This document shows, in pieces, positions 53,027 through 63,486 of a stretch of DNA of 64,000 nucleotides. Every line of letters starts with the position of its first letter. The first letter of the stretch is position 1. A program made the position numbers and the translations under genes. The DNA comes from Areca catechu (taxonomy: Eukaryota; Streptophyta; Magnoliopsida; Arecales; Arecaceae), in contig CM038049.1 in the NCBI GenBank assembly GCA_021397845.1, forward strand, positions 106,980,877-107,044,876, in the 5' to 3' direction. The notes below the pieces were generated by a model that was given only the letters and a program-made list of their open reading frames with translations, ran no database searches and was not told where the DNA came from.

Positions 53027-54494
53027 ATGGTTATCTGTTTAAAGAAAATAAGCTATGTTCCAAAAACTTTCTTGAGAGATTTTCTAGTTTGGGAGACCCA
53101 TGCTAGGGGTCTAGCTGGCCACTTTGGAAGAAATAAAACCATATTAATAGTTGAAGAGAAGTTTTACTGGCCATGCCTTAAGAGACATATAGCCAATATT
53201 ATTGCTTGATGTAGGATGTGCATTATTGCCAAACATCAAAGACAAAACATCGAGTTATACACTCCTTTACTTGTGCCTGAGTGTCCATGGCAGGATCGTA
53301 GCATGGACTTTGGTTTAGGATTGCCCAAGACCCTTAGGAAGCATGATTTGATCTTTGTAGTGGTCAACAGATTTTCAAAGATGGCCCATTTCATACCCTG
53401 TTCTCACACTTTTGATTCCTCTAGGGTAGCCAAGCTTTTTCTTGATCAAGTAGTCAAATTACATGGGTTACCTAAGACTATTATTTCTGATAGGGATGTT
53501 CATTTCACGAGTTACTTTTGGAAAACCCTTTGGTACCTACTAGGAACAAAACTAAAATTCTCAAATACTTACCACCCTCAGACTGATGGATAAACCGAGA
53601 TTGTAAATAGAAGTCTAGGGAACTTATTAAGGTGCCTTGTTGGAGAGAGTCCAGGAAACTGGGATTTGCTTTTTCCTCGTGCTGAATTCACTTATAACAG
53701 CTCACTCAATAGGTTTACTGGTAAAAGTTCATTTGAGATTGTCCATGGTTACAGACCTAAGAGACCTATCGACCTCATTCCTTCACCCACACATGCAAGA
53801 ATGTCTGAGTACATCGAGTCATATGCACAGCATATTAAAGAATTGCATAAGAAGATTAGTAAAAAAAACTCAAATAAGTAATGAAGTCTATAAGCATATG
53901 GCCAATTCACGTAAAGGAGTGAAAGAATTCAATGTAGGAGACTCTATAATGGTTAAACTTAGACCTGAAAGGTTCTCACTAGGAACTATGAAGAAACTGC
54001 ATGCCCGAGGAGCTGGACCTTTCAAAGTATTAAAGAGAATCGAACCTAATGCATACATATTAGAGTTACCACCGGAATATGGCATTAGTTCCACGTTTAA
54101 CATTTCTGATCTAAAAGAATACAAAGAGCAAGCATTAATTCCTAGCAAGCCTTTTAGACCTTACCCAACCTTTGAGAGTGAAACCCTACCTGAGTGTCCA
54201 CCAGCACTTCAGCCAGAATGGAGAGATCGGATTGAAATTATCTTGGATGACCAGGTAATTACCACCATAAATAAGGGCTATCAACATTATCTGGTTCGAT
54301 GGCGAGGAAGACCCAAATCCAAGGATTCCTGGATAACCCGTTAGGATTTGCAACAAATCGACCCAGACTTGCTAGAAAGGTACCAAAGTCAGATCAGTCC
54401 TTACTCAACAGGGTCGAGTTCCTCCCATCCCGGGAGAACTGGTGCAGGCACCAAAGTCCGGAAGAGGCTTCAGTCTAATTCAGTATGGCTTTAA
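53027..54494 (+). pseudogene. Chromovirus C integrase with chromodomain
   Basis: HHCC part at 53060-53230 with a TGA (CGA to TGA) at 53207. The core 53216-53593 includes RSMDFGLGLP and SDRDVHFTSYFWKTLW. A TAA at 53591 (CAA to TAA) comes just before the catalytic Glu codon (TEIVNRS). Two overlapping phases follow (53637-54344 and 53666-53881), reflecting indels. The module HARGAGPFKVLKRI and the chromodomain-like HYLVRWRGRPKSKDSW are present, with a TAG at 54342. The frame passes SSSSHPGR into the 3' LTR and ends at 54494. Confidence 0.87.
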
Positions 54495-55721
54495 TTCTTT
54501 TATGTCTTGTAAATAAAGTCAGTTTACTTCTTTAAATAAATTTGAATCTTGTAATTAGAGTAGGTTTATCTCAATTTGGCTTCTTTTGAGTCGAATTAGG
54601 ATCAAATTGGTCTTGTAATTATTAAGTTTAGTAGTTGAGTCCAAGAAAGGTTTTAAATTGAGCAAGCTCAATTGAAGATGGAATGCACTCAACCACTTCA
54701 ACCATTTAAGCCAAAGAGGATGCCACCTCAGCAAGCCATTTGGGATGCCATGTCAACCCCCCCAACCATGTGGAGTACACCTCAGCAAGCCACCTCATCA
54801 CACGCCACATCACCAAGGATTCAAATTTAAAGTGGGCGGCCAAGGAGATCTACTCTTCCACCATTTTAGCTAGCTATCCCATAAAATTCTCCATGTAATT
54901 TGAATCCCACCCTTATAGCTAGGAACCTCCCATGAAAATCTCCTTGTAATTTAAAATTTCAAAAGTCCTTGGAGGCTTATAAATCTACTCCAGGCTCTCT
55001 TGTAAAGGATGATGAATTTTGAATGAAAAAAAAGAGTGTTTCTTCTTCCATTTGGTGTTATCAAATGTCCTCCGAGAGGGAGTGGGTGAGAGGCCTTTTG
55101 TTACTTCAAGAAAGTTCTTCTTCCTTGCCATTAGCCATTAACAAATCTTCTAGTCCATCCAATCACTCCATCCCCAATGTCCAAGGTGCATGAAGATTCA
55201 TTCCAAGAGGGCCGGCCAAGCTACTTCAAATCCATCAGCTTCTTCTCAACTTCAATCATGAATTTCATTATTTCCTACCTTTCAAGTTACTTCATAACTC
55301 TGCTATGCTTTGTGTAGGATCCTCAGGATATCCAAGTTCCAAAGAAGAGGGTCTTCCATGGCAAGAAACAAAGACTAAGATTCCCGATATCTGAAAAAAT
55401 TATCCTATCATTCAAAGACTTCGTCCTTGAGTGTAACTCTTCAAATCCTTGAGATATTAATGCCTGGTTACCCCTCTTTTAGTATTTTTCCAGATCTGAA
55501 ATATAAAATTAATTAGGCCCTATCCTGTGTGGTTTCCTAACCATGAAGATCCATTTCTCTTTAATATTGTGAAAGTTCTCATTCAGGTTTAGTTTACATG
55601 TAAAATTCCTTCATGATAGTTTCATTTCTTTTACATGGAAAGTAGCCTTACTTTACTCCATCTCTCATTTAATTGTTATTATCTCCTCTTAAATTGCATC
55701 TTTCAATTTCATCCCATATCA
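54440..55721 (+). repeat. Chromovirus C 3' LTR
   Basis: 1,282 bp, uninterrupted, starting TGGTGCAGGCACCA and ending TCATCCCATATCA. TATA-like box at 54978-54984. Confidence 0.92.
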
Positions 55722-55726
55722 GGAAA

Positions 55727-56302
55727 ATTATCTTTTGGGCAAGCCTTATTGAGGTCTGTGTAATCAATGCAGATCCTCCATTTGCCATTAGCTTTCTTCA
55801 CCATTACCACATTGGCCAACCACTCAGGATAATGAACTTCTCGAATGAATCCCGCCTTGAAGAGCTTGCTCACTTCTTCATCTATGGCCTTTTATCTTTT
55901 GGGAAAGAAACTCCTTTTCTTCTGCCAAACTGGTTTATATTCAAGAGCAACTTCTAGTCGATGAGTAATTACTTCGGCTGGAATCCCTGGCATGTCCGAA
56001 GCTGACTAGGCAAAAACATCAGCATTATTTCTGAGAAAACAGATCACCTCCACTCTGGTTTTTTTATCAAGCATACTTTCAATCTGCAAGACCCTGGTGG
56101 GGTCCTCTTAAGTCAATGGTATTGAGATGGTTCTCTCCTTGGGTTCACCAGAGTTTGCGACCGGGTCCCTCGGATCTAATTGATCCCATGTTGTAGGGTT
56201 GTTGGAATGCTTATCTTGAATCATCAAGCACTGTCATGCCATTCTCTGATCTCCCTTGGCCTCTCCAATGCCATTCCTAATGGGAAAACATACCAGGAGG
56301 TA
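55727..56302 (-). pseudogene. Tat reverse transcriptase, N-terminal part, and linker
   Basis: On the minus strand, read from about 56000: IPAEVITHRLEVALEYKPVW, KAGFIREVHYPEWLANVVMV, GKWRICIDYTDLNKACPKDN. This is the start of Tat RT. One stop lies near 55900. The stretch joins 38734 once element C and one GGAAA copy are removed. Positions 56001-56302 form the decayed protease-RT linker. Confidence 0.82.
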
Positions 56303-56584
56303 CTAAGTTGACACTATGGTCCAAAATTTATTCAGGACAGGCCATCCCAGAATCACATTATAGGTCGAAGGAGTTTGGACCACCGTGAAATTGATTGGCA
56401 ATGTCTTTTGTCGGGGTTCGGTGCCAAGGGTTACAGGCAGTATTATTTCCCCTTCAGCATCGACCTGATTGCCTCCGAAGCTAGTAAGCGGTATAGGAGA
56501 TTTTTGTAATTTATTTTTAGGCAAACCCATCTGAGAGAATGCATCGTAAGTCAAGACATCGGTTAAGCTTCCATTATCAACCAA
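56303..56584 (-). pseudogene. Tat retropepsin
   Basis: An open stretch of 93 codons. VDNGSLTDVLTYDAF carries D-N-G in place of D-T/S-G, as in many Tat proteases. IPLTSFGGNQVDAEGEI and PSTYNVILGWPVLNKF close the domain (usually ILGRP). Confidence 0.8.
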
Positions 56585-58130
56585 GATTCATTTTACATCA
56601 TAATTGGCCACGACAGCCAAAATTATAACAGGATCATCATGCGAGAGCTAAACCCCCGCGAGGTCATCATCAGAGAAGAGAATAGCATTGTTGTCTTTGA
56701 GCCACTTTGGAGCATCGTCTTCAGCTCTTCTCCAGTTAGTAGGTCGATGTATCATCCCCACAACTCTGTTGGTAGGCCTCTGGTTTGATAGTTCAGCCTC
56801 TTCAGGGGCCCTCTGGGAAACTGTAGCTTCTAACCAAGGTCCTTGGCGACCAACGTATCATCCCAAATAACCTCTCTTGATAAGATCCTTTATAGCATCT
56901 CTCAGTTGGATGCATTCTTCAGTATTATGGCTGTGGGCCCGGTGGAATCCGCAGTATTTGTTCCTGTTCCTTGCGGAAAAGGATGCTTTCATGGGATGTG
57001 GCCATTGAAGATAGTTTTCTTTCTCTATCTTCAAGAGGATCTTTTCTCGAGAGAGGTTGAGGGGCGTATAGGAGTCGAATCTCCCGCTCGATGCTCTAGG
57101 CATGGGACTCCATCATCGATAAATATATTTGTTATTGTTGTTGTTGTTGGAAGCAAGGGGGCCTTGTCCCCTATTGTTCTTCTTTTTTGAAGGGGGCTTC
57201 CCTTCAGTTAGTCATCGATTTGCTGCTTGTTCTTTGACGTCGGCATACTTCTGAGCTCTCGACAGGAGCTCAGCATAGCTTTTGGAGAACTTCTTGTCTA
57301 GGAAAAAGATGAGCCTGGATGTACGAAGCCCCTTCTTTAGTGCAGACATGGCTACGTGCTCATTGAGATCAGGGATCTTGAGCATAGCCAAATTAAATAT
57401 GGAGATGTAATCTCGTAGACTTTCTCCTTCATTCTGATGAAAGAGGAACAGTGTATTCGTATTGAGGGGGTCTTGCGGCAGGTCCTGAAATGCAAGACAA
57501 ATAGTTTTTTTCTAGCTTGGAAAAAGAATCGATGGTACTTGGGCGTATGCTTGAGTACCATATCCGAGCAGCTTTCTTCAAGATGGCTGGGAATTTGAGG
57601 CAGTACATCACATCCGAAGCTCCTTGAATCATCATGTGGGCTTTGAAACTGCCCAAATGATCAAAAGGATCGAAGGTGCCATCATAGGGCTCCATTTAAG
57701 GGATCCTAAAGTGCCGAGGAACAATTTCTGCCATAATGCGAGTGGTGTAAGGAGGGTGCAAATCACATGCCACTAAATCACTATGATCCCTTCGCTCCCG
57801 GATTCTCGCAATCTCCAATTCGATGGCTTTAAACTTCACTTCGTAATCGGGGAGGATTTGCTTTGGCAAATTCGGGAGCGGAGTCTTCAGAAGAAGGAGA
57901 GGGAGTTTACCTAGGCCTTTTCCCTCTTTACAGGGAATCAGTGGGCCTGGGCATTTGTGAACTTCATCCCTCAGGGGAGGGTCGAGGATGGAGGGAAAGA
58001 TGGGTGGACCCCTCTTGAGGGGCTCTTTTCCTCCAGGATCGAGAGTTGTGTCTGGAGGTGGCTGGTGGATGCCCCACCTGAAAAGCTTTATTCTGGAAGT
58101 CCTGAACCATGGCCGTGAGAGTGTTGACAT
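56585..58130 (-). pseudogene. Tat gag
   Basis: From 58130: a Pro-rich N-terminal part, then HFRIP, an in-frame TAA, and MEPYDGTFDPFDHLGSFKAH, the start of the Tat gag core. FPAILKKAARIWYSSIRP follows to about 57430. After broken frames, 57103-56858 is open with FDSYTPLNLSREKIL and a CCHC-like knuckle (CGFHRAHSHNTEEC), then IQLRDAIKDLIKRGYLG. All motifs are in the expected order before the protease. The true start may lie further upstream (up to about 58260). Confidence 0.82.
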
Positions 58131-58363
58131 GGTTCAGAAGATTCTTAAACTATTGTTGTCCCATGACAAGCATGGGAGGTGGAATTTTGTTTTCTACCGG
58201 GGGTTCACCCCCTTGAGAAGGAACACGACTTTGACTTGCTGAGGCAATCTGAGTCTTTCCTCTTGTCATCGAGAACCTTTTATACTTTTCCTTTTTCAAG
58301 GAAGGGAGCTTAACAATGGATGCTTAAACGCTTCCCCTTCTTGGCATGCCAATCTATTAGCAT
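58131..58363 (-). other. Tat 5' untranslated region
   Basis: Between gag and the 5' LTR. The sequence just inside the LTR on the element strand (ATGCTAATAGATTGGCATGCC) does not match a primer-binding site I recognise. Confidence 0.5.
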
Positions 58364-59208
58364 AGAGTCCCTTCTTTGACTGGGCAGAGCTGCTGGATCA
58401 CAGGTCCGCTCCCTGGTTCACTTGCAAAACAAATCCCTGTCTGGAGTTGCTCCGGTGGGAGACACTCCGATGCCTAAGTCAGAGGTGGGCTCCAGCCACA
58501 GAATGAAAAAGATTTTGAGGAGGATAAATGGAGAGGAGAAGACTCTAAAATTTTCAGGAGTATCTTGTGCCTTACCTGGAATGTCCCCTCTTACCAGTAT
58601 TCATATTGATTGGTCTGGCCTGCAGTTCTGTTCTCCCTCTGTCGGTTATGATGGGGGGAGTTAATTCATTCCCCCTCGTTTGCAATCATGGATGGTTACT
58701 AAATAGTTTTGGCTAGGTCGGAGATGTTGCTGCTGGAATTAATGATCACGTGTCATGGTCATGTCTGGAGGTAGTTAGATAGTCGATGACAACCGTTATT
58801 TGCCACATTCATGGAGATCTGAGATAGATAGGAGATCTATCTTCAAGCTTCTTTTTTGGGATTATTTGTAACTGAATTGGAGAGATGCCTTTGTCTTCGG
58901 ATTCCTTTGGGACAGATCGAAGATCACATTTTTTGTGCAGGTCGAAGACTATGTCTTTGACGTAGGTCGAAGACTGTATCTTCGGCTGGTGGTGAAGATC
59001 ATGTCTTCGGCCCAGGCGAGGGCCCGATCTTCAGCAGAGGTCGAAGACTGACTCTTCGGTTGAAGTAGAGAGCCTCGGCTTGTTCGTCAGCTGTTCGGCT
59101 TCTTCAGGATGTTTGGGTTTGTAGTGCATAGTTCTGGAGAAATGTCTTCGGCCGGTTGAATCGATGGCTGATCTGTGCTTGAGCCGACACATCCCAGCAA
59201 GTTCATCA
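58364..59208 (-). repeat. Tat 5' LTR
   Basis: 845 bp. Positions 58364-58885 match the 3' LTR at 2470-2986; 58886-59208 are unique to this copy and contain repeated GTCGAAGACT and TCTTCGGC words. On the element strand it starts TGATGAAC and ends GGGACTCT. Confidence 0.75.
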
Positions 59209-60146
59209 GGAGTGGACATTCCTCAAGGACATGTCTGATGCATTGCACCCATTACACAATGGTGTAGACACTTGGTTCAAACTGGCTGGTCTATGAAGTT
59301 CTAAGGCCTCTAACCTATGTATTAAGGTTGCAATTTTAGCTTCTGTGGCTAGGGAAGTCTACATTTGGTGCATTCCACCCCTTGAAGGAGTGGTTCTTTC
59401 TGGTTCCCTAGTTGTTTTCCATTGTAAATTCTTTTTAGCTTGGTCTTCTAGAAATTGCCATGCTTCATTGGACATGAATTGGCCTTGGCACATAGACTCT
59501 AGCATGGTTCTTGAATTGGAATCTAGACCCTCATAAATGATTTGGCATAGTCTCCATGTTTCGATTCCATGGTGTGGACATTGGGTTAAGAGGTTCTTGA
59601 AACGGTCAAAGTACTTCCAAAATTACTTACCAGCTAATTGATAAAATTGGTTTATTTCATTTCTAATTTTAGTTGTTTTATGATGAAGAAAATATTTCTT
59701 TAATAACACTCTTACAAAGCCCTCCGAGGTCATTATAGATTAATTTGGAAGACTATAATTCCACTTTTTGGCATTATCCTTAAGGGCAAAGTTGATTAGT
59801 CTCAGCTTGATTTCGTCCTCTGATAATTGTTGCAGCCTCATAGTTGCACAAACCTCTTCAAATTTTCTAATAAATATATATGCATCCTCTATTCCCATGA
59901 ACTTTGGAAGCATATTAATCATTTGAGGTTTGATTTCAAAATTATTAGCAATGGGTTGAGGCAACCTAATGCAAGAAGGTTGGATAGAACCAACTAGATA
60001 ACATAAATCCTTAAGGGTTTGTGTTTGATTAGTTAAATCCATTATAGTAGAGGTCGTAGGATCTGAAACATGAATTGAATCAGTTTTAACAAGTCGGCCT
60101 GAAATCCTTCTCCACACAGGAGTTGATGAGGGATGAGATTCTAATA
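59209..60146 (-). pseudogene. Athila-like gag, proximal part
   Basis: On the minus strand from about 60120: PQPIANNFEIKPQMINML, EDAYIFIRKFEEVCATMRL, and RLINFALKDNAKKWNYSLP, which is the capsid-like core. Later come QCPHHGIETW, IIYEGLDSNSRTML, SMCQGQFMSNEAW, QWKTTREPERTTP and finally QVSTPLCNGCNASD, a half zinc knuckle. Several stops and one base loss occur (a shift near 59225). The N-terminal end is cut at 60146 by element D, and the distal part is at 1791-2464. Confidence 0.82.
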
Positions 60147-61625
60147 TGATGCAGGATGACATGCAAGAAATGAAGATGAAGAAAATTAGATTAAAGCAAG
60201 CAAATACTTTTTTGGTTTTTTTTATGGTTTTGATTCTTAAAACTAGCCTAGATTAGGTTAGGGTTATCCTGTATCAATTAGCATCCTACCCACATGCTAG
60301 ATCAATCAAAAGAAAAAGAAAATCAAGATCCTAGGTCTAAGAAAGCCTATTATGAGCATGTTCAACTTCAGGAAATTACATAAAAGGAGATGGGAATTAG
60401 GTTTAACATACCAGGCAATGATTCTAGTTGCTGTAGAAGAGATCGCTTTACTCAAATCGGTGTCTGGATGATCCGGTCACTTTCTCATGAATCTGCTAGC
60501 TTTTTATTAGCTTCGATTGAGGGCAAAGAGGAATTCATCCAGAGGGCATGGCACCAGAGAGATCCCACAAACATCAAGGGTTAGTGATGTAGATTATGAG
60601 AAAAATACTAAACACGATGGAAAGAAGAAGATCGGGCAGAAGAGAGGTTGCAGGGGCTAGGGCTTTTGATGAAGCTTTTGGCATCTGGATCTTGGAGAGA
60701 GCTGATGGTGGGCACTTAGGGCTTGGCAGAAGGATGCTTTGGGCGGCTAGGGTTTGAGGAATTAGGACACTCAAGTTTCACACAAACACTTTCAAAGTGG
60801 AACACAAGTTATCACAAGAAAAATTTATCAGAGTTTATTTCATGAATAAGAGATTGATTACAAGAGGGGGAGGGGGTGGGTATTTATAGATTCATCCAAC
60901 CCTTCCCCTGTCAAACTAAGAGTACACAGTATGAATATGATTAGGAGAATAAAGTTGAGTAGAATAAGGAGTACATAATTTGAATAGAATTGGTAGACTA
61001 AAATCCTTGTAGAAATTGGACATCAACTCCATCTTGGACTTGGAAGATTTGACTTTTCTCCATTTGCTTGGACTGGTATGAAATTCTTGCTAGGCTTGGA
61101 CTGGGTCAAAGCCTTGGGCATCTTGGACTGGGTCAAAATATGGGGTGCCAACTTCATGATTGGCTGGGGGGCGTCAACTACTATGGGCCTTGGACTGGGG
61201 TGCCAAGGATAGGGATCTGGGGTGTTACTTCTTCATGAAATCTTGTGGGCTTGAGGTGCCTAAGGCCTGATATGCTGGGGCACCATCTCTTGGAGGGCTT
61301 GGGCAACATGAAGAAATCCAAATGCTGGGTTGGTGACTTAAGTGTGGGTTCAAAGGTCCTCTTGAATAAAAATTACATGGACTCAAAAAGGCCTAATTGA
61401 CAAGACTTAAAATAGGCTTAAATAAATAATGGACTCACTGAACCAATAAACAGGTCTCAATGGACTAAACAAGGAATTCCACCAACTTAGTAAATCCAAC
61501 TGGCTCACATTATTACAGGACACAAAATTTAGACTTCATTATAGGAACTAATAAAAATTGACCAACACATGACTTAGAGGATAAATTGAAGCTTGAAGTC
61601 TATGTTTGATATGATGTCTCCATCA
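60147..61625 (-). repeat. Chromovirus D 3' LTR
   Basis: 1,479 bp. On the element strand it begins with the palindrome TGATG-GAGA-CATCA and ends CATGTCATCCTGCATCA. TATA-like word TATAAATA at 60881-60888 (minus strand). Only one copy is in the window, so the boundaries rest on the conserved PPT block on one side and the Athila junction on the other. Confidence 0.72.
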
Positions 61626-62282
61626 ATTCTCCCAGGGTGGGAGGAACTGGACCTTATCGAGTAGGAAGGTCGATCTAGCTCAGGTACTACTCTCACGGGT
61701 CTAGGTTGAGGCATTGCAGATCCTCTCAAGTGATCCATGAATTCTCAGATCTCAGTCAACCTTGCCAATGAACCAAGTGACTGGTAGCCTTTGATTCGGG
61801 TACTAGTGGCTTGGTTGTCCTGGATATGCTCAATCTTTCCTCTCATAGGCTAAATTGATGTGGACACTCAGGGTTGGGTTCGCTCTCAAAGAAAGGGTTA
61901 GGCTCAAACTCACTGGGTATCATTGCTGGCTCCCTATACTCAACTAAGTCTGAGATATTGAAGGTCGAGCTTAATGCCTAATTAGGTAACTCAAGCACTA
62001 GGTCCAATTCTTTTTATCACTTTGATGGATCCAGCTTACAGGGATGTAGCCTAATTATTACAAAATTTTTCTAGCAAACTTTTAGACTCTTTTCGGGAAT
62101 TAACCATATTTTTTTATAAAATATTGCTTACATTAATCTTATAATTAATGCCTCATGCAGATCTCTAATCATGCAGTGCAAATAACACACAACAACTCCT
62201 TTTGACATGCAGACAAAACATCTAATGCGAGCAAATAACTCATACCAACACTTATTGATATGCAAACTCGACTAACTCTAAA
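61626..62282 (-). pseudogene. Chromovirus D integrase C-terminus and chromodomain relic
   Basis: On the minus strand: the conserved CTCCCACCCTGGGAG block (61627-61641), then, moving upstream, degraded pieces recognisable as SENSWIT, SHLVHWQG, a Glu-Pro-rich linker (SEPNPECP) and EPAMIPSE. Together they match the end of the A integrase in order. Many stops and deletions; the region 62030-62282 is scarcely recognisable. Confidence 0.65.
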
Positions 62283-62855
62283 CTATAGATGTGGGTTTGA
62301 CCCTTGGTCAGGTGGGTGACATGTAGATGAGAACTTGACATGCACTCCTAATAGATGCCATAGGGTCCTCCAAAAGTAAGATACAAACATGACATGCATA
62401 ATGAATGAATGCAGTATGCAAACTTCTACAAAATGCAATCTAGTGGTTAGAGAAACATGAAAAGCTTCATAAAAGGGTAGAAAATAAGAGGTAGGTTCAG
62501 GGTTAGCTTGGTAGGGTAGAAAGTAAGAAAAGGGTTTAGGGTTGATAGGATAGAATAGGATACAAGGAGTGTCAGGGATTAGTCCTAGACTAATGAGGTT
62601 GACCTTATGGGGTTTAGGTTTACCTACAGGATTTACAATATGGAAGAATGGGTCATTAATTTCAGAGAAGAAATCTTCAATGGGAACTACAGGAGGGGAT
62701 TCATCCTGAGGGTACTGATAAGCTAAATCTGCAATTAATTCTTCTGGTTCATGAAATTTAGGACTAGATTTTATAATTGGACTTTCTTCTAAAGTCTCCT
62801 TAGGTATAATTCTAATAGTAGTATCTGGGTTCTCTTCCTTTAACTGGTCTTCCAT
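62283..62855 (-). pseudogene. Chromovirus D shared central segment, 190-codon open frame
   Basis: MEDQLKEENPDTTIRIIPKE, then PIEDFFSEINDPFF, KVNLISLGLIPDTPCILFYP, EPTSYFLPFYEAFHVSLTTR and VSYFWRTLWHLLGVHVKF ... CHPPDQG. It is collinear with the B segment at 43880-44460 and with the C-terminus of the A-prime ORF. The integrase-like end lacks the catalytic Asp and Glu. That it stays open over 190 codons while its flanks are decayed is notable, but could be chance. Confidence 0.68.
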
Positions 62856-63486
62856 TACAGGTTCAATTTGGGTGTGGTTTAGGGTCAGCTAACTTTGCAT
62901 TGGCTTCCATCTAGGTTTGGTCAAGGTCAACTAGTTCTGGGTTGGCTTCTAACTGGGTTTGGTCATGATCAACTAATTTTGGGTTGGCTTTTATCTAGGT
63001 TTGGTCAGGGTTAACTAATTTGGGGTCTTCTATAGTTATCTCTTCTTCTTCTTGCTCATACTCATCCACTAGGCTCACATCGGCTTCATATATCTCCTCT
63101 TCAAGGTCATTCTGGTGAACCAATGGGGTGGTAAGAGGGGGTTGGCTAAGAAAAAATTGACTAATGACTAGGGTAGGGGTTGGTTGACTCAGAGAAAGTG
63201 GACTAATACTGAGCTCATATCTATGGGTACTAATCCTATGGGTTGCTTTATTATTGGATTGGGTTATTTGGTTTATCTAGGCCGTCAACTAGGCAAACTG
63301 GTTTTGGGATTGGGTATTGGACTGGTTAATCTGGGTGGTTAATTAGGTAGTGGATTGGGCATTCAGTTGGTTCATCTGTTCAAATCGTTCAGTCATGGCT
63401 TTCATGAAGATCTCAAAGTTGGATTCCATGGCTGAGCTAGGTTGGGGCTTAGACTGTTGATATTTGGTTCCTAACCTAGTGGTCAT
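62856..63486 (-). pseudogene. Chromovirus D gag-like N-terminus with 42-bp repeats
   Basis: The ATG at 63486 starts MTTRLGTKYQQ, parallel to MSTR/MATR of A, B and C. A helical segment (MESNFEIFMKAMTERFEQM) and Asn/Gln/Thr-rich stretches follow, then IYEADVSLVDEYEQEEEE, the conserved acidic linker. Next come three direct 42-bp repeats (starts 62900, 62942, 62984) encoding LVDHDQTQLEANPE-like units. No capsid core and no zinc knuckle. Several TAG stops fall at Gln positions. Confidence 0.65.
62900..63025 (-). repeat. Three 42-bp direct repeats in chromovirus D
   Basis: Units start with TTGGCTT at 62900, 62942 and 62984 on the plus strand. Each is 14 codons, so the frame is kept. Element B has one to two related units (VDPIGTQVEANLELAN). 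Confidence 0.85.

Larger units (their letters stand above)
38735..55721 (+). mobile_element. Chromovirus C: autonomous-type Ty3/gypsy, decayed
   Basis: LTRs of 1,282 bp each (5': 38735-39472 plus 48034-48577; 3': 54440-55721), with target duplication GGAAA at 38730-38734 and 55722-55726 inside Tat RT. The internal region (48578-54439) encodes gag, protease, RT, RNase H, integrase and chromodomain, related to chromovirus A but with a different LTR family. It has several frameshifts, many stops and a mutated RT active site. Element B is inserted in the 5' LTR. Confidence 0.9.
2470..59208 (-). mobile_element. Tat-like Ty3/gypsy retrotransposon with large nested insertions
   Basis: On the minus strand from 59208: 5' LTR, gag, protease, reverse transcriptase (split by element C at 38735-55721), two RNase H-like domains and integrase. 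A long region with plus-strand (antisense) ORFs follows (split by the Copia element at 3393-30255), then a partial 3' LTR. Without nested DNA it is about 12.9 kb. A second RNase H-like domain and antisense ORFs beyond integrase are known for the Tat lineage. The target duplication is GGAAT 2465-2469 and GGAGT 59209-59213. The LTR starts TGATGAAC on the element strand but ends ACTCT, so the end is non-canonical or mutated. Confidence 0.85.

Noticed and set aside
58886..59208. Separate small mobile element at the right end of the Tat LTR
   Set aside because: The target duplication GGAAT/GGAGT and the TGATGAAC terminus place it inside the Tat LTR; no own terminal repeats are seen.
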